A stretch of DNA of 64,000 bases from Dyella silvae (GTDB lineage Bacteria; Pseudomonadota; Gammaproteobacteria; Xanthomonadales; Rhodanobacteraceae): contig NZ_JAPJBQ010000004.1 of the NCBI RefSeq assembly GCF_026421305.1, positions 124,001-188,000 of the forward strand, given 5' to 3'. Made by a program: the position numbers and the translations under genes. A model generated the notes under the pieces. It was given only the letters and a program-made list of their open reading frames with translations, had not been told where the DNA came from and ran no database searches. Of this stretch, positions 1 to 8,517 are shown one piece after another (position 1 is the first letter of the stretch; every line of letters starts with the position of its first letter).

Positions 1-769
1 GAAGAGCGCGCACCGTCGCCGGCAGTCGCTGGGCAAGCGAGCGCCCGAAGGCGTCGTCCACATTGATGGCAGCGGCATGCAGCGTGGGCCACGCGAACAG
101 CTTGGCCTTGGCCTCGCCATAGGCTTCCATGCTGCCGTGGTAGTCGAGATGATCGCGCGTGAGGTTGGTGAACGCCGCCACCTCGAACGCCACGGCCGCC
201 ACGCGGCCCTGCTCCAACGCGTGCGATGAGACTTCCATCGCCACGTGAGTGGCGCCGTCATCGCGGAACGAGGCCAACAGACCCTGCACGTTGATCGCAT
301 CGGGCGTGGTGCGCTCGCCTTCGCTGATGCTGCCGTGCAGGCCCGCGCCCAGCGTGCCGATGGTCGCGGCGCGATGGCCCAGATGTTCCAGCGCCTGCGC
401 CAGCAATTGCACGGTCGAGGTCTTGCCGTTGGTGCCGGTCACGCCGATCACGTGCAGCGACTCGGAGGGACGATCGAAAAAGCGCGCGGCGATCTCGCCC
501 ACCTTGCCATGCAGGCCATCGACCCACAGCACCGGCACATCCATCGGCGGCACGTCATTGGCCGGCGCTTCGGCCAGCACAACGCGCGCACCACGTGCGA
601 CGGCACCTTGAGCAAACATGATGCCGTGCTCGCGCGTGCCGCGCAGGGCGAAGAACGCGTCGCCCGGGCGCACCTGGCGCGAGTCGAGTGCAAGACCTGA
701 AACGACGATATCGCCGACACCTGGGGTATCGGCGATGTCCTGGAGCAGTTGGTCGAGGCGCGCGGTCAT
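1..769 (-). CDS. murE: UDP-N-acetylmuramoyl-tripeptide synthetase MurE (N-terminal part, runs off the window)
   Basis: Cytoplasmic Mur ligase that adds meso-diaminopimelate (or Lys) to UDP-MurNAc-L-Ala-D-Glu. About 256 codons are open from the ATG at 769 to the left edge; the C-terminal part is outside the window. The ATP-binding P-loop GTNGKTS lies at residues 112-118, preceded by the N-terminal substrate domain with LALDSRQVRPGDAFFAL around residues 26-42. The region TTPDAINVQGLLASF and the TNLTRDHLDYHG motif typical of MurE follow. The start overlaps the ftsI stop by 4 bp (ATGA), so it is translationally coupled as the fifth gene of the division/cell-wall operon. Identification is by conserved motifs and synteny, with high certainty; DAP versus Lys specificity cannot be read because that motif lies downstream. 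Confidence 0.95.
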   Translation of the reverse strand, partial: MTARLDQLLQDIADTPGVGDIVVSGLALDSRQVRPGDAFFALRGTREHGIMFAQGAVARGARVVLAEAPANDVPPMDVPVLWVDGLHGKVGEIAARFFDRPSESLHVIGVTGTNGKTSTVQLLAQALEHLGHRAATIGTLGAGLHGSISEGERTTPDAINVQGLLASFRDDGATHVAMEVSSHALEQGRVAAVAFEVAAFTNLTRDHLDYHGSMEAYGEAKAKLFAWPTLHAAAINVDDAFGRSLAQRLPATVRAL

Positions 770-2580
770 TGGGGGGCCTCGTCGACCGGTGCGTCATCGA
801 CGGTTTCGACAGCGGGCGGCTTGTTTCCTGTCAGGCCGTCCTGTCCCTGCAAAGGTCCACCGACATACCAGCGACCAATGTTGTCCGGCGGCACGTCCAA
901 CAACCGCAGTGCGCCGTCCAGGACTTTGGAGAACACGGGACCGGATACCAGCGCGCCGTAATAGCTGCCTTTTCTCGGGTTGTCGACGATCACCACCGCC
1001 GCCAGACGCGGGTTCGATGCGGGTACCACGCCGGCAAAGGCGGAACTGTAATTGTTATTGGAATAGCCGCCGGCCGTCGCCTTGTGCGCCGTTCCGGACT
1101 TGCCGGCCACGCCATAGTTGGCAATCCAGGTGTACGGCGCGCCTGTACCGCCCGGCTGCGTCACCGCCACCATCATCTGCACCAATTCCTTGGCGATCTT
1201 GGGATCGATGATCTGCTTGGCCTCGTTGTCCGAGCCCTTTACGAAAGTCGGCGAGTGCATCACGCCGTTGTCGGCGATGGTGGCGTAACCGTTCGCCAGC
1301 TGGAGCGGCGTCACGTTGAGGCCGTAGCCGTAGGCCAAAATGGCCTTCTCCAGCATGCCCCAGCCCTTGCCCGGCTTGAGGTAGCCGGAGGCTTCTCCGG
1401 GGAAGCCGCTATTGGTGCTGGCGCCGAAGCCGAACGCACGATACGTGTCGTACATCAGGCCCGTATCCAGCGTCAGCGCCACCTTGGCGGCGCCAATGTT
1501 GCTGGACTTGGCGATGATGCCGGTGGGCGACAACATGCCGTTCGAGTGCGTATCGCGGATGTCTTTGCGGATATAGAAAAAGTGGCCGTTGCCGGTATCG
1601 ACCAGCGGCCCCGTCGGCGTGTACTTGCCGCTGGACAACGCCGCGGCCATCACGAACGGCTTGATGGTGGAGCCCGGCTCCACCACGTCGGTCATCGCGC
1701 GATTGCGGCGGCTGGAGGGGTTGCTGCCACGCAGGGCGTTCGGGTTGTAGGTGGGCCAGTTCACCATGGCCAGCACTTCGCCCGTAGGCACGTCGATGAT
1801 CACCATCGAGCCGGAGTCCGCATCGGACTGCTGGATGGTGTTCTTCAGCTCGTTATAGGCAAGGAACTGGATGCGGCGGTCGATGCTGAGCGTGATGTCG
1901 CGACCCGGCTGCGGCGCGCGCACGAGGTCCAGGTCTTCCACCACATGACCCTGGCGATCGCGAATGACGCGCTTGCGGCCTTCCTTGCCGGCCAGCCAGT
2001 CGTCGAACGCCAGCTCCAGACCTTCCTGGCCGTGGTCGTCGATATTGGTGAAGCCGAGCACGTGAGCGGTCACCGGGCCCGACGGATAGAAGCGGCGGAA
2101 CTCACGCTGGCCATTCACGCCCGGCACAGCGAGATCGAGCACGACCTGTGCCGCGTCCGGCGACATCTGACGCTTGAGATAAACAAACTCGCGCTCGGAA
2201 CGCTGCGCGAGATACTGCTTGAGCGCGTCCGGATCCATGCCGATGGCCTTGGCCAGCGCCGGCAACTTGTCTTCGTTGTCCAGCACTTCGGCCGGGTTCG
2301 CCCAGATCGACATCACCGGCGTCGACACGGCCAGCGGCTCGCCATTGCGATCGAAGATGGTGCCGCGCGATACCGCAATGGGCACTTCGCGCAGGATGCG
2401 GGCATCCGCCTGGTTCTGATAGAAGTCCTTGCGCACCACCTGCATGTCGAACGCCCGCGCGACCAGCCCCAGCGAGGCCATGCCGAGCACGCTCACCACC
2501 AGCACCATGCGGCGGCGGGTGCTGGGTGCGCCGTCGCGGCGGCGGGAGGAGTGGGAGGTCGTGCGCGGGCGCGGCGTCAT
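766..2580 (-). CDS. ftsI: Peptidoglycan D,D-transpeptidase FtsI (PBP3)
   Basis: Septum-specific class B penicillin-binding protein that cross-links peptidoglycan with FtsW at the division site. The 604-residue protein has a short basic cytoplasmic tail and one membrane anchor (VLVVSVLGMASLGLVARAF, about residues 27-45). The pedestal domain follows, then the transpeptidase domain. Catalytic motifs are STIK with nucleophile Ser304 (context VEPGSTIKPF), the SSN motif in KSSNIGAAK, and KSGTA near the C-terminus, so it is predicted active. Length matches the family (about 580-610). Its start overlaps the ftsL stop and its stop overlaps the murE start, both by 4 bp. Confidence 0.97.
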   Translation of the reverse strand: MTPRPRTTSHSSRRRDGAPSTRRRMVLVVSVLGMASLGLVARAFDMQVVRKDFYQNQADARILREVPIAVSRGTIFDRNGEPLAVSTPVMSIWANPAEVLDNEDKLPALAKAIGMDPDALKQYLAQRSEREFVYLKRQMSPDAAQVVLDLAVPGVNGQREFRRFYPSGPVTAHVLGFTNIDDHGQEGLELAFDDWLAGKEGRKRVIRDRQGHVVEDLDLVRAPQPGRDITLSIDRRIQFLAYNELKNTIQQSDADSGSMVIIDVPTGEVLAMVNWPTYNPNALRGSNPSSRRNRAMTDVVEPGSTIKPFVMAAALSSGKYTPTGPLVDTGNGHFFYIRKDIRDTHSNGMLSPTGIIAKSSNIGAAKVALTLDTGLMYDTYRAFGFGASTNSGFPGEASGYLKPGKGWGMLEKAILAYGYGLNVTPLQLANGYATIADNGVMHSPTFVKGSDNEAKQIIDPKIAKELVQMMVAVTQPGGTGAPYTWIANYGVAGKSGTAHKATAGGYSNNNYSSAFAGVVPASNPRLAAVVIVDNPRKGSYYGALVSGPVFSKVLDGALRLLDVPPDNIGRWYVGGPLQGQDGLTGNKPPAVETVDDAPVDEAPQ

Positions 2581-2849
2581 CGGCGCACCAGCTGGATGTC
2601 TTGCGGCTTGGGATTGAGCATGCCCAGACGCTGGCGCGATTCGTCGTCAACGCGACGCGGCTCGGCCCAGGTAGCCTGTTCCAGCTCCAGCTTGCCGTAT
2701 TCGATGTTCAGATCGTCGCGCTGGTTCTGCAGGCGGGTCAGCTCGACGAACAACACGCGGCTCTCATGGCGCGTCCACACCACGGCAATGGCGCTGGACA
2801 GCACCGCCGCGATCAGGATCAGCATGAAGATGCCGCCGAGAACCTTCAT
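2577..2849 (-). CDS. ftsL: Cell division protein FtsL
   Basis: Small bitopic divisome protein of 90 residues that forms the FtsQLB complex and activates FtsWI. The N-terminus holds one transmembrane segment (about residues 3-24, [20 protein letters not shown]). It is followed by a periplasmic leucine-rich coiled coil ([20 protein letters not shown], about residues 36-55). Primary sequence is poorly conserved in this family, so the call rests on size, topology and position between rsmH and ftsI. It overlaps both neighbours by 4 bp, indicating translational coupling. Confidence 0.92.
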   Translation of the reverse strand: MKVLGGIFMLILIAAVLSSAIAVVWTRHESRVLFVELTRLQNQRDDLNIEYGKLELEQATWAEPRRVDDESRQRLGMLNPKPQDIQLVRR

Positions 2850-3769
2850 GAGAGCTTCTCCGCCACGCGCAGCACCGCGGAGCGGGAGCGCGGATTGACG
2901 GCCAGCTCGGCCTCGGAAGGAAACTGCGCCTTGCCCACGGCGGCCAGACGCGCCGGCGCGGCGGCGACCGGCGGACCACGGCGGCTGCCCTGCACGCGTC
3001 CCGAATGGTCGCGGATGAACAGCTTGACCGCACGATCCTCCAGCGAATGGAAGCTGATGATGGACAGGCGGCCGCCTACCTTGAGTAGCTCCAGCGCGGA
3101 CTGGAGGCCCTGCGCGAGCGCATCCAGCTCACCGTTCACGCGGATGCGCAACGCCTGGAAGCTCCGCGTGGCCGGATGCTTGCCCGGTTCGCGGCGGCCA
3201 ACGACGCGCTCGATCAGCGCAGCCAGCTGGCCGGTGCGGGTGATCGGGTTTTCAGCACGATCTTCGACAATGGCGCGGGCGATCTTTCGGCTGAAGCGCT
3301 CCTCACCGTAGATCCACAGCACGTCGGCGATGTCTTTCTCCGACGCATGGGCGAGAAAATCCGCGGCGCTTTCGCCCTGCGTGGTGTCCATGCGCATGTC
3401 CAGCGGCGCATCCGCCATAAAACTGAAGCCGCGAGCGGCTTCATCGAGCTGGGGCGAGGACACGCCGAGGTCGAGCAGGATGCCGTCAAGGCCGCCAGCG
3501 GTTTCGTCCCACTCAGCCATGCTGGAAAAGTTCGCGTGACGAATCGACACGCGCGGATCGCCGGCGAACTCAGCCTGCGCCGTGGCGATAGCCTGCGGAT
3601 CGCGATCCATCAGCAACAGGCGGCCTTCCGGCCCGAGGCGCGACAGCACAGCGCGAGCGTGGCCGCCGCGTCCAAAGGTGCCATCGAGATAACGCCCGCC
3701 TGCCTGCACGGCGAGTCCCTCCACTGCTTCACCCAGCATCACCGGGATGTGCACTAAACGCTCGGCCAT
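2846..3769 (-). CDS. rsmH: 16S rRNA (cytosine(1402)-N4)-methyltransferase RsmH
   Basis: SAM-dependent methyltransferase that makes m4Cm1402 in the ribosomal P site together with RsmI, which is also encoded in this window. The protein begins [19 protein letters not shown]. The SAM-binding motif [13 protein letters not shown] follows, then the [20 protein letters not shown] block and the C-terminal [15 protein letters not shown] motif, all characteristic of RsmH/MraW. I chose the ATG at 3769, with a GGGAG-like site about 11 nt upstream. The frame is also open to a GTG at 3817, 9 bp after the mraZ stop, giving 323 residues, so the start is uncertain. The stop overlaps ftsL by 4 bp. Confidence 0.95.
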   Translation of the reverse strand: MAERLVHIPVMLGEAVEGLAVQAGGRYLDGTFGRGGHARAVLSRLGPEGRLLLMDRDPQAIATAQAEFAGDPRVSIRHANFSSMAEWDETAGGLDGILLDLGVSSPQLDEAARGFSFMADAPLDMRMDTTQGESAADFLAHASEKDIADVLWIYGEERFSRKIARAIVEDRAENPITRTGQLAALIERVVGRREPGKHPATRSFQALRIRVNGELDALAQGLQSALELLKVGGRLSIISFHSLEDRAVKLFIRDHSGRVQGSRRGPPVAAAPARLAAVGKAQFPSEAELAVNPRSRSAVLRVAEKLS

Positions 3770-3826
3770 GCCGCTCGCACTCCCGCTCCCGTCCCGTTCA
3801 CTCCGCCGCGCTGTCACCGTTGCCGG

Positions 3827-4273
3827 TTACAGCTGCAGCTCCGCCATCTCGTTGGTGATCTCGTCTTCGCCGATGGTCTGTTGGATCTTGGCCAGGTGGG
3901 CCTGCTCGCTCCAAAGCTCGAACTTGTTGCCCATACCCAGCAAAACCGCCTTCTTCTCGATGCCCGTGGTCGCACGCTGACTCGCCGGCAGCAGGATGCG
4001 CACGGCGGAATCGGGCTCGACCACGGCCGCGGCACCCACCAGCTTCATCTGCATGTCGCGATGGGCCGCCTTGACCTTGGGAAGAGCGTTGACCTGGTCG
4101 CGCACCTTTTCCCACTCCGCGTGCGGGAACAGCCAGAGGCAGCCCGACTCGAAGGGGTTGTAGGTGATCACCAGACGATTGGCGCAGGCGTCGGCCACCA
4201 ACTCGCGGTACGCGGTTGGAATGGCCAGCCGGCCTTTGTCGTCAACAGTGATGGCGGTTTCGCCCTGGAACAC
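3827..4273 (-). CDS. mraZ: Transcriptional regulator / division-cluster protein MraZ
   Basis: Conserved 148-residue DNA-binding protein with two AbrB-like SpoVT domains. It forms rings and represses the mra/dcw operon it heads by binding TGGGN direct repeats. The N-terminal signature [19 protein letters not shown] is visible, and the second repeat lies in the C-terminal half ([21 protein letters not shown]). The start is a GTG. The intact MraZ boxes described below sit 10-45 nt upstream of it, consistent with autoregulation. Identification is certain from sequence and synteny. Confidence 0.97.
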   Translation of the reverse strand: MFQGETAITVDDKGRLAIPTAYRELVADACANRLVITYNPFESGCLWLFPHAEWEKVRDQVNALPKVKAAHRDMQMKLVGAAAVVEPDSAVRILLPASQRATTGIEKKAVLLGMGNKFELWSEQAHLAKIQQTIGEDEITNEMAELQL

Positions 4274-4283
4274 GACCGTTAGA

Positions 4284-4318
4284 CTCCACTAATTCCCACG
4301 ATTTCACACAGGAACCCA
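4284..4318 (-). promoter_or_regulatory. MraZ operator: four repeats at 10-bp spacing
   Basis: Read on the minus strand, TGGGT (4314-4318), TGTGA (4304-4308), TGGGA (4294-4298) and TGGAG (4284-4288) recur at exact 10-bp intervals. The established MraZ site is a set of TGGGN direct repeats separated by 5 nt. Two units are perfect and two degenerate. They overlap the last base of the -10 box and the presumed start site, fitting promoter occlusion. Confidence 0.75.
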
Positions 4319-4346
4319 CGATAGTCTCGCCCCCTGAGACTGTCAA
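4318..4346 (-). promoter_or_regulatory. Sigma70 promoter of the mraZ (dcw) operon
   Basis: On the minus strand a perfect -35 TTGACA (4341-4346) is followed after exactly 17 nt by TATCGT (4318-4323) as the -10. Transcription would start near 4311, giving a leader of about 38 nt before the GTG start of mraZ. This is the best consensus promoter in the window and would drive mraZ-rsmH-ftsL-ftsI-murE. Confidence 0.8.
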
Positions 4347-4398
4347 GGAAATTTTTCTTGTGAATCAATGAGAAAGGCGGTGATCTGGCAGTAATTCC

Positions 4399-4438
4399 AG
4401 CCTTTTCTGAGGAAACACTCAAAGGTGTTTGAAAGGCT
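4399..4438. repeat. Nested inverted repeat between mraZ and rnpB
   Basis: Outer arms AGCCTTT (4399-4405) and AAAGGCT (4432-4438) enclose inner arms AAACAC (4413-4418) and GTGTTT (4425-4430). On the plus strand a six-T run follows (4443-4448), so it resembles a plus-strand terminator. No plus-strand gene lies upstream, so the role is unclear. The rest of 4350-4586 shows no gene. A GC-rich palindrome near 4535-4572 (GTCGCC...GGCGAC) lies just past the rnpB 3' end and may help terminate it. Confidence 0.45.
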
Positions 4439-4586
4439 AGGATTTTTTACTGCAGCGCCGCGCGTTCCTGCGCTCCCGCGAGCCTCTCCGGAGGCTGCCG
4501 AAATGAACCGGCATTCATGACCACCACCACGCGGTCGCCGCCTGCCATGCCCACTTCGGCATGACGGCGACGACCGGTAGTGAAGG

Positions 4587-4957
<371 letters not shown>

Positions 4958-4960
4958 TGC

Positions 4961-4966
4961 ATTCTA
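4961..4966 (-). promoter_or_regulatory. rnpB -10 box
   Basis: TAGAAT on the minus strand sits about 4 nt upstream of the P1 helix that begins the RNase P RNA. I see no good -35 at 16-18 nt spacing. Confidence 0.5.
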
Positions 4967-5011
4967 GTGGAATGTGGGGCTCAACGGGCTTGAGAAGCGA
5001 AAAGCGAAGAG

Positions 5012-5063
5012 AGAGGAGTGAGAAGTGAGAGAGAGCCGCTTTTCTCTCACTTCTCACTCCTCT
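5012..5063. repeat. Perfect 20-bp inverted repeat between rsmI and rnpB
   Basis: AGAGGAGTGAGAAGTGAGAG (5012-5031) is the exact reverse complement of 5044-5063, with a 12-nt loop. The arms are purine-only versus pyrimidine-only. It begins 10 bp beyond the rsmI stop codon, so it could form the 3' hairpin of that transcript. The downstream U-tract on the minus strand is weak, so it may be an RNA-stabilising or Rho-associated structure or a dispersed repeat rather than a classic terminator. Confidence 0.65.
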
Positions 5064-5073
5064 TAACTCACTC

Positions 5074-5901
5074 CTAGCCTTCATATAGCAGCTTGCGCGG
5101 CGCGCCCGTGATAGCCGCCGCCAGTTTGGCCGCCTTCGCCGGCGGCAGCTCCTCGCGCAGGATGGCAAACACGCGCCGGCCCTCGGCCTCGCGCGCATCG
5201 GCCTCTTCGCCACGCCCAGCCACGAGAATGACGCACTCGCCGCGCTGTTGGTCGGGATCATTGGCGACGCGCGTCGCCAGTTCGCTCAACGGCTCACCGA
5301 TCACGGTTTCGAACAGCTTGGTGAGCTCGCGCGCAAGCACGCCTTCACGCGCTGCGCCGAAGACATCGCGCATGTCGGCCAGACTCTCTGCCACGCGATG
5401 CGACGACTCGTAAAAGATCAGCGTACGCGCATCGCCCGCAAGTTCCTGCAAACGCGTACGCCGCGCGGCGGCCTTAGGTGGCAGGAAGCCTTCGAATACA
5501 AAACGATCACTGGGCAGGCCAGCTACGGAAAGCGCAGCAATCGCCGCGCAAGCGCCGGGAACGGGCGCACAGCGAATACCTGCCGCACGGGCGGCGCGCA
5601 CCAGGCGAAAACCGGGATCACTAATAAGTGGCGTCCCGGCGTCGGAGATCAGCGCTACCGATTCGCCGCCCAGCAAACGCCGGACAATCGCATCCACCAC
5701 TTCCCGTTCGTTGTGTTCGTGCAGTGCCACCAATGGCGAGCCGATGTTGTAGTGCGTCAGCAGAGGGCGACTGTGGCGGGTGTCCTCCGCTGCGATCACC
5801 GCGACCGATCGCAAGGTTTCAATGGCACGTGCAGAAAAGTCATCCCGATGACCGATCGGCGTGGCGACCACCCATAGCAGGCCGGGCTGAATCTGTGACA
5901 T
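5074..5901 (-). CDS. rsmI: 16S rRNA (cytidine(1402)-2'-O)-methyltransferase RsmI
   Basis: SAM-dependent enzyme of the tetrapyrrole-methylase fold that adds the 2'-O-methyl of m4Cm1402, complementing RsmH. The 275-residue protein has the N-terminal LWVVATPIGHRDDFSARAIE block, EDTRHSRPLLTHY, the GDAG-type motif ALISDAGTPLISDPG, VPGACAAIAALSVAGLP, and ETLIFYESSHR-type residues (TLIFYESSHRV). It is divergent from lpoA, with about 95 bp between starts that must hold both promoters. This yraL-yraM-yraN order is the same as in E. coli. Confidence 0.96.
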   Translation of the reverse strand: MSQIQPGLLWVVATPIGHRDDFSARAIETLRSVAVIAAEDTRHSRPLLTHYNIGSPLVALHEHNEREVVDAIVRRLLGGESVALISDAGTPLISDPGFRLVRAARAAGIRCAPVPGACAAIAALSVAGLPSDRFVFEGFLPPKAAARRTRLQELAGDARTLIFYESSHRVAESLADMRDVFGAAREGVLARELTKLFETVIGEPLSELATRVANDPDQQRGECVILVAGRGEEADAREAEGRRVFAILREELPPAKAAKLAAAITGAPRKLLYEG

Positions 5902-5995
5902 CTTGCTGTTTCCTGAGCCTCGGGGTGGGAACCCAATGGGCTATCATCGCCCATCCGCCCACCTTGTCGTCAAAAAAGCTCGAAGGGATTTGGCC

Positions 5996-7840
5996 ATGCG
6001 CTTGAATCGCGCTGCAGGCATTGCCCTGCTCTTTTCACTGGTACTCAGCGCTTGCGTGCCGCCGACGGTGGAGCGTTCGCCCGCCGAGATTGCCGCCAGC
6101 CAGCATGCCGACGCACTGGTGCAGCAAGGCAAGTTCGATGACGCGGCGCAGGCGTATCTCACGCTGGCGCAAACCGGTAGCAACCGCGACCACTATCAGT
6201 TGCTCGCGGCAGAAGCCTATCGCCAGGAAGGCCAACTCGACCGGTCGTCGCCTTTTCTCAATGCCATTCGCCGCCAGCGCCTGAGCGGTGACGAGCCGTC
6301 GCGGCTGGATCTGCTCCAGGCCGAACAGGCCTTGAAGCAGAACAATGCCGCGCGCGCCCTGCAACTCACCACGCAACCAAACGTCAGCGTGCCACCCGCG
6401 CTGCAACTGCGCCTGCTTGAGCTGCGCTCGCGGGCCATGGAGCAAACTGGCGACCTGTGGGGCGCCGCGCGTTCCCGTGTGGAAATGGACGGCCAACTGA
6501 AGGGCCTCGACCAGACGCAAAACCGCAAGGAGATTGTGTCCCTGCTCACCAAGCTTGGCGTCGACCCGCTCAAGCAACGCGCGGCGGCCATGCAGCCAGG
6601 TGACCGCATGCTGCCCTGGGTCAACGAGGCGCTCACACAGCTCGGTGTTGCCGTGGCAAACGCCGCACCATCACTCGGGCAGGAAGTCGGCACCCTGATA
6701 CCGGGTGAAGGCGCCAGCGTGCGCGAGGGCTACAAGATGCCCGCACACGTGGCGCTGCTGCTGCCCACCAGCGGCAACATCGCGGCGGCCGGCACGGCGG
6801 TTCGTGAAGGTTTCTTTGCCGCTTACGCGGATTCCACGCGCAATCACGCGCAACGCCCTCCGGTGCGGGTATACGACAGCGGCGGCACGGCTGCCGGCGC
6901 CATCAAGGCTTATCAGCAAGCAGTGAATGACGGTGCGCAGCTCGTCATCGGCCCACTTACTCGTGGCGAGGTCTCCGCGCTGTTCGGTCTGCCGCAACTG
7001 CCGGTGGCCCTGCTTGCGCTGAACCACCCTGATGACAAGAGCCTGCCTGCCAGTGGCGTGAGCGAGTTTGGCCTGCTGCCTGAAACGGAAGGCACGCAGT
7101 CCGCGGACCATATGGCGGAAGGCGGCATGCTTACGGCCTACGTCATCGTGAGCAACGATGACTTTGCGCAACGCGCGGCCAAGTCCTTCAAGGCCGAGCT
7201 GGAAGCACGCGGCGGCAAAGTCGTCAGCATGGGCACGCTCGCCAGCAGCGTGAACTTTGCGTCGACCATCAACGGCCTGGGCATACCTACCACCACAGGC
7301 GACGCCACCACCCCGAACAACGCCGGTATCTTCATCAGCATGCGCACGCAGCAGGCACGCCTGCTGTTGCCGCAGCTGAAGCTGGCTCGCGTGAGTCTGC
7401 CGGTGATCGGCACCTCGCACATCTACGCCGGTGCCGACGACGCCAGCGCCAACCGCGACCTGGAAGGCGTGGAGTTCTGCGACGCGCCGTGGTTGTTCGA
7501 TGTGCAGCCGGGCCTGCCCAATCATGGCGACATCGCCTCGCAGTTGCCCGCCGCGCGCGGCACGTCGGCACGCCTGTTCGCCTTCGGCATGGATGCATGG
7601 AATCTCGCGCCCTACGTTGACTGGCTGCGTGCACACCCCGGCAGCTATTTACCCGGCGCCAGCGGCCAGCTGACCTCCGACCAGTTCGGCCGCATCCGCC
7701 GCGTGCTGGTGTGGGCGAAGTTCCAGGATGGCCTCGCCCGTCCGCTCAACGGCAGCCTGCAGATGGATACCGCCCCGGCCTTGGCGCCACCGGCCGACAA
7801 CACCCAGCAGCCGCAAACCGGCGAGCCCACCACGCATTGA
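5996..7840 (+). CDS. lpoA: Penicillin-binding protein activator LpoA (outer-membrane lipoprotein)
   Basis: Outer-membrane lipoprotein that reaches through the periplasm to activate the PBP1A synthase. I start at ATG 5996 because MRLNRAAGIALLFSLVLSAC is a signal peptide ending in a lipobox (LSAC), and AAGGGA lies about 8 nt upstream; the frame is open further up to 5903. The mature protein has an N-terminal TPR-like region (about residues 30-240), then a periplasmic-binding-protein-like LppC domain (about 255-590) containing HVALLLPTSGNIAAAGTAVREGFFAAY. At 614 residues it matches the family. The gene is followed by yraN with a TGATG stop/start overlap. Confidence 0.93.
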   Translation: MRLNRAAGIALLFSLVLSACVPPTVERSPAEIAASQHADALVQQGKFDDAAQAYLTLAQTGSNRDHYQLLAAEAYRQEGQLDRSSPFLNAIRRQRLSGDEPSRLDLLQAEQALKQNNAARALQLTTQPNVSVPPALQLRLLELRSRAMEQTGDLWGAARSRVEMDGQLKGLDQTQNRKEIVSLLTKLGVDPLKQRAAAMQPGDRMLPWVNEALTQLGVAVANAAPSLGQEVGTLIPGEGASVREGYKMPAHVALLLPTSGNIAAAGTAVREGFFAAYADSTRNHAQRPPVRVYDSGGTAAGAIKAYQQAVNDGAQLVIGPLTRGEVSALFGLPQLPVALLALNHPDDKSLPASGVSEFGLLPETEGTQSADHMAEGGMLTAYVIVSNDDFAQRAAKSFKAELEARGGKVVSMGTLASSVNFASTINGLGIPTTTGDATTPNNAGIFISMRTQQARLLLPQLKLARVSLPVIGTSHIYAGADDASANRDLEGVEFCDAPWLFDVQPGLPNHGDIASQLPAARGTSARLFAFGMDAWNLAPYVDWLRAHPGSYLPGASGQLTSDQFGRIRRVLVWAKFQDGLARPLNGSLQMDTAPALAPPADNTQQPQTGEPTTH

Positions 7841-8196
7841 TGCGCGCAGCCGGCGCCGCATTCGAACAACGCGCCTGCGCGGAACTTCAACGCGCAGGCC
7901 TCAAGTTGCTGGCGCGAAATTACACCACGCGATACGGCGAGCTCGATCTGGTGATGCTTGATCGCGATACCGTGGTCTTCGTCGAAGTGCGTCACCGCCT
8001 GAGCAGCAGCCGGGGTGACGCCGCGGCCTCGGTCAACGCGGCCAAACAAGCCAAACTCACACGCACCGCTCAGCTGTGGCTGGTCGCCCACCCGCAACAC
8101 GCCCAGCGCGCGTGTCGTTTCGATGTGGTCTGCTACGACGGCCCCAACGATCATGCCACCATGAACTGGTGGCGCAACGCCTTCGACGCCGCATAG
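7840..8196 (+). CDS. yraN: YraN/UPF0102 family endonuclease-like protein
   Basis: Small protein of 118 residues from the UPF0102 family, with a restriction-endonuclease-like (Holliday-junction-resolvase-type) fold; the cellular role is not established. Family residues visible are GAAFEQRACAELQRAGLKLL, ARNYTTRYGELDLVMLD (the E-x-D metal-binding pair), and VFVEVRHR in place of the usual VFVEVKxR. The ATG shares its A with the lpoA stop (TGATG), so translation is coupled. Frame continuity upstream is only an overlap with lpoA. Confidence 0.9.
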   Translation: MRAAGAAFEQRACAELQRAGLKLLARNYTTRYGELDLVMLDRDTVVFVEVRHRLSSSRGDAAASVNAAKQAKLTRTAQLWLVAHPQHAQRACRFDVVCYDGPNDHATMNWWRNAFDAA

Positions 8197-8247
8197 GCGG
8201 CCCTTACGGCTATCCATCGCTGACATCGACACAGAGGACGTTTACGC

Positions 8248-8436
8248 ATGTCTGACTCACCGCCCGATGGTCTTCCGCGATACCGACTGCTGACCGGCAA
8301 GGACGACGCCAGCTTTTGCCGCCGCGTATCCGAGGCGCTTGAGCTGGGCTATGAGCTGTATGGCTCCCCCGCGGCGACCTTTAATGGCGACCATGTGGTC
8401 GTGGCCCAGGCGATACTCTGGCCGACACGCGACTGA
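8248..8436 (+). CDS. DUF1737 domain protein
   Basis: Small cytoplasmic protein of 62 residues with the DUF1737 pattern: YRLLTGKDDASFCRRVSEAL followed by GYELYGSPAATFNGDHVVVAQAI. Members are typically encoded singly and have no assigned biochemical function. The gene stands alone 51 bp after yraN, and AGAGGACG precedes the ATG as a ribosome-binding site. Confidence 0.85.
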   Translation: MSDSPPDGLPRYRLLTGKDDASFCRRVSEALELGYELYGSPAATFNGDHVVVAQAILWPTRD

Positions 8437-8517
8437 CAAGTCCACGATCTCTCCATGCATCGTCAGGCAGACTGACGGAGGTGTCGCCTGGTGGCGGCAC
8501 CCGACCACGGAGGCACC

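Noticed and set aside
688-2898. 736-codon plus-strand open frame antisense to ftsI and ftsL
   Set aside because: It covers two certain genes on the opposite strand. The frame is His/Arg/Ala rich, as produced by third-position GC bias, and shows no domain.
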